A DNA stretch of 59,766 nt. It comes from Pontibacterium granulatum (lineage in GTDB: Bacteria > Pseudomonadota > Gammaproteobacteria > Pseudomonadales > Balneatricaceae). Below the pieces are notes generated by a model, which was given only the letters and a program-made list of their open reading frames with translations, made no database searches and was not told where the DNA came from. Every line of letters starts with the position of its first letter. Positions within the stretch are counted from its first letter, which is position 1. Location: NCBI RefSeq assembly GCF_029961155.1, contig NZ_JASBRH010000026.1:1-59766 (forward strand), given 5' to 3'. Both the position numbers and the translations under genes were made by a program. Shown here piece after piece: positions 44,907 through 54,698 of the stretch.

Positions 44907-46217
44907 TTAATGACCCTGCCTATAGGGAATCATCAAGGAAACTCTCAACCCACCCAACTTATCATCGTTTGATAGATCCACCCTACCACCATATTGATCC
45001 ACAATATCCACAACAATACTCAACCCAAGACCGTGTCCTTGCTCTGATTCATCAGCTCTAACACCACGCTGAAGCAGATGGCTCGGGTCATCCAGACCGC
45101 TTCCTGGACCATCATCAACAATATCGATCAAGAGGAAACTCTCACTGGATTTCGCCGTCACGGAAATCGTACTCTTACACCACTTCCCTGCATTGTCTAA
45201 CAGATTTCCCATCAACTCGATAAAGTCCGAACGATCTCCGGGAAAAACAACATTGGTAGCACAATCCACCTCTACAAATATGGGCTTTTGCGGGTAGATC
45301 ATCTTGATTGTTCCGGAAAGATCCTGAATAACGTGCTCCACTGAAAATACCTGAGACTTACTCCCTGGTCCAGAAATTCGCGCCCGCTTTAATTCTCTTT
45401 CTACAATCAATGACAGCTGTTCTGCTTGCTGTAGAAGTAAATCCCGATCACTATTGATCAGGCCATTATCATCTCGCTCGGCTACCTGGCGTATAACAGC
45501 AAGAGGCGTCTTCATAGCGTGTGATAAGTTACCAATAGCATGACGATTACGACGTGACTTGTGTTCCAAAAAACCCAGCAACTGATTGATTGCACCGACC
45601 AAAGGCTCTAGTTCCTTAATCGAGCTACTCTTTAATCTGGGAGCATCACCTCGCTGCATCATATTAACCTCCTTGATAAGCAGATTGAGGTGGGAGAAAG
45701 CATTTACTATCAGTATTCTTTGCAGATACATTAGAAAAATAACCGCAACTAAAGAAATCGCTAAAAGGTATCGATGCCCTTTTGTTAACTCCAACGACGA
45801 AAATGAGATATCCTCTATCACAATAATTGAAAATTCGTCATCGAGAATGTCAACTAACCCCAAGAATTTTTTTCCTTCGCTTCCAGTGTACTCAAAATAA
45901 CCAGCCGTATTCTGCCAGGCTCTCAGAGGCATGGACCGAACAACGTCAGGAGCAGAGCTCCATACCTTATTCCGTTGAGTTACTATATAAATATGTGAGC
46001 TGTGGTTCGGAAGTGAAATTTTAACACTAGAAACCTTATCCATTTGTTCCTCATTGAGATGTTTTTTCAGTGCCTCCGCTTCACGAACTAACTGACCCTG
46101 ATGAATATTCAGCCACACACTACTAAACCACCATTGATGCAGAAAGGTGCTGAGCGATATTAGAACAAGCGCCATAATAAAAATACGCTTAAGTAGCGAC
46201 CGTTCTATAGAAATCAT
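44907..46217 (-). CDS. Sensor histidine kinase (PhoQ-like ATPase domain)
   Basis: 436 residues. N-terminal membrane helix (LLKRIFIMALVLISLSTFL), periplasmic sensor of about 130 residues, second helix, HAMP, HisKA box with phospho-His in GNLSHAMKTPLAVI, and ATPase with FIELMGNLLDNAGKWCKSTI and QGHGLGLSIV. The start overlaps the stop of the regulator gene by four bases. It is last in the czc operon and likely senses a metal through the periplasmic domain. Confidence 0.9.
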   Translation of the reverse strand: MISIERSLLKRIFIMALVLISLSTFLHQWWFSSVWLNIHQGQLVREAEALKKHLNEEQMDKVSSVKISLPNHSSHIYIVTQRNKVWSSAPDVVRSMPLRAWQNTAGYFEYTGSEGKKFLGLVDILDDEFSIIVIEDISFSSLELTKGHRYLLAISLVAVIFLMYLQRILIVNAFSHLNLLIKEVNMMQRGDAPRLKSSSIKELEPLVGAINQLLGFLEHKSRRNRHAIGNLSHAMKTPLAVIRQVAERDDNGLINSDRDLLLQQAEQLSLIVERELKRARISGPGSKSQVFSVEHVIQDLSGTIKMIYPQKPIFVEVDCATNVVFPGDRSDFIELMGNLLDNAGKWCKSTISVTAKSSESFLLIDIVDDGPGSGLDDPSHLLQRGVRADESEQGHGLGLSIVVDIVDQYGGRVDLSNDDKLGGLRVSLMIPYRQGH

Positions 46218-46882
46218 TCCACCCCTCTAAAGATATAACCTTGAAAGCGTTTGTTAACGATGGCTCCCTTACCAAGCTTTAACCTCAAACGACGAATATA
46301 GCTTTCTACGATATTACTCTCTGGCTCATGATCAAACTGATACAAATGATCTAACAACTGCTGCCGACTGATGATCCTCCCAGAGCTGCGCATAAAATGC
46401 TGTAATAAACGGTATTCTGTAGACGTAAGTGTCAGGCTTTCGCCGGTAGAGACAATAACCGCTTGTTGCATTTCGGGTTCTAGTCTCACACCGCCTACTT
46501 CCAACTGCGGGCATCGGTGCGGTTGGCTTCGACGCAGCAACGCCTCTAGCCGAGCTTCCAACTCTCCTCGATGAAATGGCTTGCACAGATAATCGTCAGC
46601 ACCCGCTCGAAATGCAGATACCTTCTCCTCCCATTCACTGCGCGCCGTTAATACCAATACTGGTGTGTGATTGTGGATACCACGCCAGCCGGTCAGTACT
46701 TCAATACCATTGCGATCCGGCAAACCAAGATCAAGTATTGCGATGTCGTAGCGGATCTCGTTCATCTTATAATCTGCATCAGAAGCTGTTCTGCTGACAT
46801 CAACGATATAACCTGCCGAATGGAGATTGACACTCAATTGTTCCGCTAACTGCGGATCATCTTCTACCAATAACAATCTCAC
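46214..46882 (-). CDS. OmpR-family response regulator
   Basis: 222 residues. Receiver with acidic pair LLVEDDP, phospho-Asp in AILDLGLPDRNG, Thr in VLTAR, Lys in CKPF; winged helix with LTSTEYRLLQHFMRSSGRII, SRQQLLDHLYQ, then ESYIRRLRLKL. The gene lies 91 bases after the RND pump gene and overlaps the kinase gene. It likely activates the upstream efflux operon in response to metal. Confidence 0.9.
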   Translation of the reverse strand: MRLLLVEDDPQLAEQLSVNLHSAGYIVDVSRTASDADYKMNEIRYDIAILDLGLPDRNGIEVLTGWRGIHNHTPVLVLTARSEWEEKVSAFRAGADDYLCKPFHRGELEARLEALLRRSQPHRCPQLEVGGVRLEPEMQQAVIVSTGESLTLTSTEYRLLQHFMRSSGRIISRQQLLDHLYQFDHEPESNIVESYIRRLRLKLGKGAIVNKRFQGYIFRGVE

Positions 46883-46973
46883 GATTGCTTTTCCTTCTCT
46901 TGCGTTGTTACAACAAGAAGCCGTGGCCTAACGAACGCATTCATCAGCCCACGGCCTCACATCCATTGTTCGA

Positions 46974-49900
46974 TTATTGCTCTGCTTGGTATTTAAAGCG
47001 TGAAAATGCGCTATACAAAGTTGGCAACACCAACATGGTCAGTAATGTTGACGAAATCAGTCCACCCACGACTACCGTTGCCAGAGGTTTTTGGATCTCG
47101 GATCCAATATCGTTAGACATCAAGATCGGAAGCAGGCCCAACGCTGAGGTTAACGCGGTCATCAGAACAGGACGCAGACGGGAACACGCTCCCTCAAAGA
47201 TCGCCTGCTGCAATTTCTCACCATCCTGTACTCGTAGATTGATACTTTCGACCATAACTACGCCGTTCAACACCGCTACACCGAACAAGGTAATAAAACC
47301 GATAGAGCTCGGTACCGATAGGTATTGACCGGAAATAAACAGCGCGACAATTCCACCAATCAGCGCCAATGGCAAGTTCAGCAAGACCAATGCTGCCTGT
47401 CCCAAAGATGCGAACGAGAAGTAGAGCAACAATCCAATCAGTGCGATGGATAATGGAACGACTATCATCAACCGGGCCTGGGCCCGCTGCTGGTTCTCGA
47501 ACTGACCACCAATGTCGACAGTATAACCGGCGGGTAATTCCACATCGTCTTCGATTTTTTTGTAAATGTCCGCTACTACACTGCCCATGTCTCGGCCTGA
47601 CACGTTTGCCTGTATCACCACACGACGCTGAACATCATCGCGGCGAATCTGAGGTGGCCCCTCTTCTATTGTCACTTGAGCGACATCCCCCAACCGGACA
47701 CGAGCCCCATTTACCGACTGCATTCGCAGATCTCGAATAGCCGCAATGTTGCTGCGCTGATCTGATTGCAAGCGAATATAAATATCATAACGCTCATTTC
47801 CATTGATAACTTGACCTGCACTTGTGCCCCCAATACCGGTTTCGACCAAATCCATCACATCAGAGACAGCAAGGCCATATCGGAAGAGACTTTCGCGATT
47901 AGGACGCACTACTAACTGAGCCTCGCCCTCGACCTGCTCCATAGAAACATCAGCAGCTCCAGGAACCTGCTTGACGGCCGCCTCAATTTCACGCGCTTTA
48001 GCTGCGAGTGTATCCAGATCACTACCAAACAACTTGATTGCCAATTGTGCTTTAACACCAGAAAGAAGCTCATCCACACGGGTAGCGATCGGCTGAGAGA
48101 ATGTAAACAGCAAACCCGGATGAACATTCATCCGCTCCTGCATCAAAGACTGCAGCTCCTGCCGGGTTGATGCAGAAGTCCATTCTTCTTTTGGCTTCAG
48201 ACCAATATAAATTTCTATATTCGATACTGGCTCTGGGTCTCCGCCTAACTCGGCTCGACCTATACGACTCAAGGCATAGGTCACTTCTGGAAAACTCAAA
48301 AGCTCCCTTTCCAAACGCGGTGCAACAGCTAGCGCTGAACTCATATTTGCCGAGGGAGCTAAGGTAACGCGCAGATTTATCGTTCCCTCTTCCAACTCCG
48401 GCACAAATTCGCTTCCAAGTTTCGGGATGAGCGCAGCAGAACTGATAAAGCCCGCCAAAGCAGCTATTACGACAGCCTTTCGATTATTCATCGCAACAGA
48501 CAGCACGGCTCGATAAGCTCGATCAATCGGCTTCAGGATAAAACTCTCTTTCTCACGGATACCCGTGCGAAAAACCAAGCTTGCCAACGCAGGCACAACC
48601 ACCAAAGCCACCAGCAGCGCAGCCAACATCGCAATGATGATAGTGATAGCCATAGGCTGGAATAACTTCCCTTCGACTCCTTGCAATGTGAACAATGGCG
48701 CAAACACCACCACAATGATCATCACAGCAAAAAACACCGGCCGCGCAACTTCAGTCGCTGCGATTTTGATACGCAACGCAATACCGTGGGTGTCATGCTG
48801 TGCATCAAACGGATCTTCAGCACCTGGTGCCGTATGCCCTTCGTGACGTCGATCTGGTCGAGACAAATGTTTGAAGATGTTTTCCATCATCACGACCGCG
48901 CCATCTACCATCATTCCGATAGCTATTGCCAAGCCGCCCAGAGACATCAAGTTCGCTGACATTCCGTAATAAGCCATAACGGCCAAAGCCAGCCCGACAG
49001 AAAGTGGTATGGACAACAATACCAATGTCGTCGCGCGCACGTTCAGAAGAAAAAGGGCCAAAACAATCACAATGAAGATGAACGCTTGAACAAGCGCTGT
49101 GACCACCGTACTGATCGCCTTTTTTACCAGATCAGCCTGATCATAGTACGCCTCGAAAGTCACCCCATCCGGCAATGCACGGTTAATCAATTCGATGCGT
49201 TGCTCGATTTCATTAATAGTCGTGTTGGTATTACTACCCATGCGTTTAAGCACAATACCCGTCACAACTTCTCCCAGATTCTGAATCTCTCCGTTTTCAG
49301 TCTTTCGGGACATTGTGACAGCACCTTGGCGAATCTCTACACCATACTCAACCTTTGCCAGATCAACGATGCGAACCAGAGTGCCATCCACCTCTTTCAG
49401 CGGAACCGATGCGATATCTTCCAGGCCTGAAGCATTACTACGCAACCACCCCACACCACGCACGACGAGTTGCTCGCCCGCGCGATCCAGGTACCAACCG
49501 CCGGCATTGCGGTTGTTTTCTTCCAGGGCAACAACCAAGTCATCAACGCTAACCCCATATGCCAACAGCTTCTCTGCATCTACATTTACCTGATATTGCC
49601 GCACCTCACCGCCAAAAGAGAGTACATCAGTCACCCCCTCCACCGGCATTAAAAGCAGCTTAACAACCCAATCGTTCAAACTTCTCAATTGCATTACATC
49701 GTATGGACTCTCTGGCTCAGCTTTAAGGAAGTATTGATAAATCTGCCCAAGTCCTGAGGTATTAGGTCCCATTTCTGGAATGCCAACACCGTCAGGGATC
49801 ATCTCTTTCGCCGCCTGCAATTGCTCAAATACCTGTTGCCGCGCAAAGTAGATATCAGTACCTTCCTTAAAAACAACAGTTACACCTGCTAGGCCCGTTT

Positions 49901-50159
49901 TTGAGATGGATCTCACCGCTTCCACATCTGGCATTGAGTACATTACCGACTCGATAGGAAAGGTGATCAGTTGCTCTACCTCTTCTGCGGCCAATCCCGG
50001 TGCCTCCGCGTTCACAGACACCTGTACATTTGTTACATCAGGAAACGCATCCAGATTCAACCGAGGAATCAAAAAGACACTACCCACCAAGGCAACGATA
50101 ACAGCGATCAATATAAGAATCCGGTTTGTGACCGACCACCCGATAACCTTATTCAGCAT
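46974..50159 (-). CDS. czcA: Heavy-metal RND efflux pump (CzcA/CusA family)
   Basis: About 1,061 residues, a full HME-RND pump. MLNKVIGWSVTNRILILIAV starts the first membrane helix. The TM4 motif is GLAIAIGMMVDGAVVMMENI with the Asp and Glu used for proton coupling. Both large periplasmic loops and 12 helices are present. ATG 50157-50159 follows AGGAGGACAGGC, far better than an in-frame start at 50243. With CzcB and CzcC it spans the envelope and exports metal ions. The metal (Zn, Co, Cd or Cu/Ag) cannot be fixed from sequence alone. Confidence 0.92.
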   Translation of the reverse strand: MLNKVIGWSVTNRILILIAVIVALVGSVFLIPRLNLDAFPDVTNVQVSVNAEAPGLAAEEVEQLITFPIESVMYSMPDVEAVRSISKTGLAGVTVVFKEGTDIYFARQQVFEQLQAAKEMIPDGVGIPEMGPNTSGLGQIYQYFLKAEPESPYDVMQLRSLNDWVVKLLLMPVEGVTDVLSFGGEVRQYQVNVDAEKLLAYGVSVDDLVVALEENNRNAGGWYLDRAGEQLVVRGVGWLRSNASGLEDIASVPLKEVDGTLVRIVDLAKVEYGVEIRQGAVTMSRKTENGEIQNLGEVVTGIVLKRMGSNTNTTINEIEQRIELINRALPDGVTFEAYYDQADLVKKAISTVVTALVQAFIFIVIVLALFLLNVRATTLVLLSIPLSVGLALAVMAYYGMSANLMSLGGLAIAIGMMVDGAVVMMENIFKHLSRPDRRHEGHTAPGAEDPFDAQHDTHGIALRIKIAATEVARPVFFAVMIIVVVFAPLFTLQGVEGKLFQPMAITIIIAMLAALLVALVVVPALASLVFRTGIREKESFILKPIDRAYRAVLSVAMNNRKAVVIAALAGFISSAALIPKLGSEFVPELEEGTINLRVTLAPSANMSSALAVAPRLERELLSFPEVTYALSRIGRAELGGDPEPVSNIEIYIGLKPKEEWTSASTRQELQSLMQERMNVHPGLLFTFSQPIATRVDELLSGVKAQLAIKLFGSDLDTLAAKAREIEAAVKQVPGAADVSMEQVEGEAQLVVRPNRESLFRYGLAVSDVMDLVETGIGGTSAGQVINGNERYDIYIRLQSDQRSNIAAIRDLRMQSVNGARVRLGDVAQVTIEEGPPQIRRDDVQRRVVIQANVSGRDMGSVVADIYKKIEDDVELPAGYTVDIGGQFENQQRAQARLMIVVPLSIALIGLLLYFSFASLGQAALVLLNLPLALIGGIVALFISGQYLSVPSSIGFITLFGVAVLNGVVMVESINLRVQDGEKLQQAIFEGACSRLRPVLMTALTSALGLLPILMSNDIGSEIQKPLATVVVGGLISSTLLTMLVLPTLYSAFSRFKYQAEQ

Positions 50160-50172
50160 GCCTGTCCTCCTA

Positions 50173-51336
50173 TTAGTGGTTATGAATATCGAAGCCGGAT
50201 TTGGACTGTTCCGAAGATAGGAAGAAGGTACCTGCCACCACAACAGGCGTACCAGCCTTGATACCGTCTACGATACGCTGGCCACGTAAATCTCTGATCA
50301 CCTCTACCTCCTGAAGCTTGTACTCGCCAGGCTGCTGTTCAACAAATACTCCCCAATCACCGTCTGGCGTACGCGTAAAAGCTGACTCAGGAAGCACAAG
50401 CTGTGGTTTCGTTTCCCGGGTGGGGACATCGACTTGGGCGAACTGCCCCGGATGTAGTGCGTGGTTACTATTGTCGACAGTAATTCGCACCATCCGCGTT
50501 CGAGTCATTTCATCAATCGTATGTGCTACCTGCTGTAAAGAACCGGTATAAGCACCGTTACCTATTTGAAGTTGTACAGCTGTACCCACCGGGCTGTTAA
50601 TCGGATGGTTAGGGGATACCTGTGCTTCTACCCATATTTCTTGCTCATCCACTAAAACAATCAGTTGATCACCAGCTGCCAACTGCTGCCCGACCAAAAA
50701 ATCGTCCCGCTGGACCACACCATCATGAGGCGCGCGCAAAGCGAATTCCCCCAGACTTTCTGAATGGGAATTATTCAGCTGCTGCTGTATTTCAGTCTCA
50801 CTCAAACCGAAAGACTTAACTTGCGCTTTCGCCTGTAAAAAGGCTGATTTAGTGGCAACAAACCGCTGTTTCCCTGCCAATTTTCGTCCCATCTTATTTA
50901 CTAGCTCCCACTCTTTCTCAGCGACACGCAGCTCTGATAATCTCTCGGCCAACTCTTTTGAAAATAACGTAATCAGAGGCGCACCCTCTTTAACGTGGTC
51001 ACCAAGCATCACATGGCGCTTAACCACTCGAACGTCGGAGCGGGGAGAAATAACGCTACTTCGGTAGGCATTGAAAGTAACTTCACCAGGCACCCGCAAC
51101 GTCTGTGCCATATCCTTTAACGAGACTCGCTCAACCTTCAATCCAATCATTTCGCGCTGTTGAGGCGAAATGTGAATTACACCATCTTCAGCCTCAACAT
51201 CATCATGATCCTGGGTTTCAACTAAAGACAGCTCCAACGTATCACTATGTTCATCCACAGCACCGGCATACACTGCAGTGCAGCCTCCCATCAGAAAAAG
51301 GGATAACAGAACACTCTGAATTTTCTTTTCGTTCAT
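50173..51336 (-). CDS. czcB: RND efflux membrane-fusion subunit (CzcB-like)
   Basis: 387 residues. N-terminal signal, with a possible lipobox near GGCTAVYA, then the HlyD-type hairpin and barrel-sandwich halves (VISPRSDVRVVKRHVMLGDH, and FALRAPHDGVVQRDD). It joins the inner-membrane pump to the outer-membrane channel. Starts 31 bases after the channel gene stop and ends 13 bases before czcA. Confidence 0.9.
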   Translation of the reverse strand: MNEKKIQSVLLSLFLMGGCTAVYAGAVDEHSDTLELSLVETQDHDDVEAEDGVIHISPQQREMIGLKVERVSLKDMAQTLRVPGEVTFNAYRSSVISPRSDVRVVKRHVMLGDHVKEGAPLITLFSKELAERLSELRVAEKEWELVNKMGRKLAGKQRFVATKSAFLQAKAQVKSFGLSETEIQQQLNNSHSESLGEFALRAPHDGVVQRDDFLVGQQLAAGDQLIVLVDEQEIWVEAQVSPNHPINSPVGTAVQLQIGNGAYTGSLQQVAHTIDEMTRTRMVRITVDNSNHALHPGQFAQVDVPTRETKPQLVLPESAFTRTPDGDWGVFVEQQPGEYKLQEVEVIRDLRGQRIVDGIKAGTPVVVAGTFFLSSEQSKSGFDIHNH

Positions 51337-51367
51337 AAGTTACTCATCTTCGAAATTGTGGGATGTA

Positions 51368-52585
51368 TTACTGATTTTGGAGCCACGTTAAAACTTGGTT
51401 ACTACTGCGCAACCATTCGACAAAGTTCAAATCGGCTTGTGCTTCAATCTCAATTTCGGCAAAAAGAGAGGCATTAGTCTGTTGCAAGTTCTGGAGGTAG
51501 GCAGTGGTGGTCAGCTCACCTAAGCGCCAAAGCTTTTCGAGCTGACGATTTAAACGTGACATACTGTCATGACTGCCAGACTGGAATGCACGCATTTGTT
51601 TGTCATAACGTTTATATGCACGCCAACTACTTGTCATGTCAGCGACTTTTCGCGCTTTTACATCCTGTAGTCGCTTGTCCGCAGATTCACCACGCATCCT
51701 TGCCGCATCTACTTCTGCACTGTATGTGTTACGCACAAATAGGGGCATGCTAAAGGTCAGCGCCACTACATTGTCATTGCCATCTCGCCCTAGACCGATA
51801 CCAATAGAGGGATCGGCTTTGGTTTCTTTCTCAGCCTTACGTACATCAAGCAACGCTTTCCTGGATTGTGCTTCAGCAATAAGCACCTCGGGTTCTTGCT
51901 GTAACAGTTCTTCAAAGTCCGGCTCTGGCAGCTGCATGTAGGCAAAGTAGTTAGGCAGTGCCACATTGCTTTCGCCCAAGATTGTCGATAACTCCAAGCG
52001 AGTTCGATCCCTTTCTGTTTGAGCTTCAACCAATGATTTGGTTGAATCAGTTGATGCCAAGCGTGCTAACTGAACATCCAGGGCACCAATATCCCCAACC
52101 CGTAGGCGCTCTTCTGCAATATTTACTAAGTTTTGTGTAATTTTTTGCTGATTACTGGCGAGTAGAAGTACCTCATTCGCTCGACGAAGGCTTACCATCC
52201 CTATCAGCGCTTTCGCTGCCAACTCATTACGCTTTTTCATTTGCTCAAAACGAGCAATGTCTGCATTTACCGCTCCAATTTGACTAAGAACCAGACCTTT
52301 GTCACTTCGATCAAGTTGTTGAGAAACACCAATCTGATACGCGCGTTCCGATGTGTCTTCGTAACTCAACTCCAATTCTGGGTTATACAATGGTTGAGAT
52401 GCCGCCACCTGGTCTTTGATCGCGGCGTTTACCTCAGTATCCGTAACTTTCCATCGCGGATGTTTCTGTAGCTGACCCAACAGTGATTCAGACCACTGTG
52501 CAGCTGATACTGAAGTACTCAACGCTAACAAAGAAAGTAAAATACTACCTGCCAGTATATTTTTTGTGGTTGTTTCTTTTCTCAT
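51368..52585 (-). CDS. czcC: RND efflux outer-membrane channel (CzcC/TolC family)
   Basis: 405 residues. Signal peptide (NILAGSILLSLLALSTSVSA) then two TolC-type repeats: YNPELELSYEDTSERAYQIG, VSQQLDRSDKG in the first half and VALTFSMPLFVRNTYSAEVD in the second. First gene of the czcCBA-regulator-kinase operon. Its ATG is preceded by GAAAGGGTGTTAG. Confidence 0.9.
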   Translation of the reverse strand: MRKETTTKNILAGSILLSLLALSTSVSAAQWSESLLGQLQKHPRWKVTDTEVNAAIKDQVAASQPLYNPELELSYEDTSERAYQIGVSQQLDRSDKGLVLSQIGAVNADIARFEQMKKRNELAAKALIGMVSLRRANEVLLLASNQQKITQNLVNIAEERLRVGDIGALDVQLARLASTDSTKSLVEAQTERDRTRLELSTILGESNVALPNYFAYMQLPEPDFEELLQQEPEVLIAEAQSRKALLDVRKAEKETKADPSIGIGLGRDGNDNVVALTFSMPLFVRNTYSAEVDAARMRGESADKRLQDVKARKVADMTSSWRAYKRYDKQMRAFQSGSHDSMSRLNRQLEKLWRLGELTTTAYLQNLQQTNASLFAEIEIEAQADLNFVEWLRSSNQVLTWLQNQ

Positions 52586-52901
52586 CTAACACCCTTTCAA
52601 CAAGCTCAGCTCCAAACAAACTGACACCCTAATTTAATGACAATTTTTTTGGGGGGCTTACAAAGGCATATGCACACCTTGAATATAACTTCTGATTTAA
52701 ACCGTTGACATTCAACAAATCAGAACCAAGACACTCTGGTTTTCACATCAACAAGAAGGACACTGAAGCATCTAAAACCCACCAAACTCAAATATAAACG
52801 GTGTAAATGAGTCTAAAATGATAAACACAATCTCTTCTTAAACTCCCCTCCCGGAACAGGACGTACCATATAAGTACTAACCGAAATAAATAGCCATATT
52901 G
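52586..52901. other. Upstream region of the efflux operon
   Basis: About 315 bases with no gene. A T7-G6 tract lies at 52644-52656. The promoter of the leftward operon should be here; no metal-regulator site was picked out. Confidence 0.5.
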
Positions 52902-52938
52902 AAAAAAAAGCCGACTGAAACTATCCAGTCGGCTTTAC
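52902..52938 (-). terminator. Rho-independent terminator after the porin gene
   Basis: On the minus strand AAAGCCGACTG pairs with CAGTCGGCTTT and is followed by a T run. It ends the leftward porin transcript, about 180 bases past its stop. Confidence 0.9.
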
Positions 52939-53117
52939 CTGGTCAAGCAGAGACGTAAAAGCAGGAATTCCTAATCAAGTGACAAGGACACACTCACTAA
53001 AGATAAACCCGGTTCGCCGCATCACAGAAAGCGAACATAACGCCTAACCACTTAAACAACAGCATAGGAAGCCCAAACCCGATCGCTATAGATCCCCCCT
53101 AGCGCTGCATCCAGCTA

Positions 53118-54326
53118 TTAAAATCTAATACGAGCACCAACCAATGCTACGGTAATATCATCGAAGTTTTTGCCAGGCGCAGTACGCTCGTATTGATTCA
53201 CCCCGAAATACACATCCGCTTTGAAATCGCGAATTTGCTGGGCAACTTGAAAACCGTATCCTTTGACTTCTTCATCAGCTCGCTGCTGCTCTTCACTCAA
53301 ACGATAGTCCACGGAGAATGAAGTAAGTCCCATGTCGTTTAACGTCGTACGGTATCCGATTTTTGTGTAGAGGTTTGAAGGATCTGCGCCGTTAGCGGCC
53401 CGAGTTCCGGTGGACTTCAAATCATCTGCACCAAATGACACCAAGCCATTCCATCCACTATCAAACAGAACAGCAACAGAGCCATTTACGCGGGAATCGA
53501 TATCCGAATCTTCTTTTCGAGAAGAGTCTGAGTATGCCAGTGCAGCCATCAGATGCATTCCATCATCCTCATATCCATAACGCCCCGCGATATCCCAGGC
53601 GCCGCCCTGCACTGCACTCGTGGCGAAAGAGAAGCCGCCAACCTCGGGAGTGTCATACCGAATACGATCGTTACGGCCCAAACCATCTAAATCGCTAGTC
53701 AGACTGTACAAAGTAGTGGAGTCTAGAGAACCATCCGCGTTTCTGAAAAGCAGACCTGCACCGCCCCCGGCGTACGCACCATTGGCTAGGAAGGTACCCG
53801 ACAAATCAAGCTCAGAAACATTGTCACTTGCAGCCCATCCCTGCCCTAACCACAATTTGCCGAAACGTTCGTGGTCAAAATAAATTTCTGCACGACGCTC
53901 AGTAAACGTCGCGGTTCCATCGCCGCTTTCTTCATTCAGCTGATTAATTTTGTACGTGCTGTTTGACTCAAGCTGAACTTCTAACGCTCCGCCCATAACC
54001 AACTCACTGCTCAAATCAGACTCCGCAATAAATCGAACGCGAGTAGACGAATTATCGTTATCAACCGAGTTGAGATAGGTGTCGGAACCATCATCAACTC
54101 CCTGAATCGCACGATTGACGTGACCGGAAACCTCCAATCTCACCTTATCTGAGTGAGTCGAAACAGTCCCTTTACCCTGCTGGGATTGCATTTTCTCAAT
54201 TTCTGCCTTCATAGAAGTAACCTGCTCTTGCAGATGTTCGTAGTCACCAGCCAGAACCGTTTGAGACATACCAAATGCAGAAGCACCTATTAGCGCTGCC
54301 GTCGAAATCATTGTCTTATTTTTCAT
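53118..54326 (-). CDS. Outer-membrane porin
   Basis: 402 residues. Signal peptide (MISTAALIGASAFGMSQTVLA), then a short coiled-coil segment (HLQEQVTSMKAEIEKMQSQQ), then a 16-strand-type barrel ending in Phe (VGARIRF). The C-terminal aromatic is needed for outer-membrane insertion. The family is general porin (Gram-negative porin superfamily). Its place beside metal genes hints at a link to metal stress, but that is inference. Confidence 0.85.
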   Translation of the reverse strand: MKNKTMISTAALIGASAFGMSQTVLAGDYEHLQEQVTSMKAEIEKMQSQQGKGTVSTHSDKVRLEVSGHVNRAIQGVDDGSDTYLNSVDNDNSSTRVRFIAESDLSSELVMGGALEVQLESNSTYKINQLNEESGDGTATFTERRAEIYFDHERFGKLWLGQGWAASDNVSELDLSGTFLANGAYAGGGAGLLFRNADGSLDSTTLYSLTSDLDGLGRNDRIRYDTPEVGGFSFATSAVQGGAWDIAGRYGYEDDGMHLMAALAYSDSSRKEDSDIDSRVNGSVAVLFDSGWNGLVSFGADDLKSTGTRAANGADPSNLYTKIGYRTTLNDMGLTSFSVDYRLSEEQQRADEEVKGYGFQVAQQIRDFKADVYFGVNQYERTAPGKNFDDITVALVGARIRF

Positions 54327-54608
54327 AATTCACACTCAAAAAATTGGTGGATTAAGGATGCTGAATAACAGCAAAAACTTGTAAGCGATTCAAAAAAAGT
54401 GCGGGATGAAGAAGGGAGGTCACCCCACACTCAACAAGTGAATCCACACAAATTATTTATGAAGCGATGAACAATTCAATAAAAAAGGACACAGACAACA
54501 AAAACCACAAACAAATACTAAGACTATCTTAATGTTTTCATTTACGTTTCATTTTCGTTGACCAAAAGCGACTTAACATGACTAAAAACACCTCAACATA
54601 AATCGCTC
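54327..54608. other. A+T-rich intergenic region
   Basis: Between the porin gene (minus) and copA. Holds the porin promoter and, at its right end, the copA promoter. Many A/T runs; no gene seen. Confidence 0.5.
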
Positions 54609-54639
54609 TTGACGTTCCACCCTATGGAAGGTTTAACCT
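54609..54639 (+). promoter_or_regulatory. CueR-type (MerR family) copper promoter of copA
   Basis: TTGACG (54609-54614) and TAACCT (54634-54639) lie 19 bases apart, the long spacer used by MerR-family activators. Between them is the CueR-like dyad GTTCCACC...GGAAGGTT. The arrangement closely matches the copA promoter of E. coli. No cueR gene is in view. Confidence 0.85.
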
Positions 54640-54698
54640 AATAAACAATTTGAAGTTAATGCCTTCATGTAACCACCAAAACATAACGGTCATTCAGC

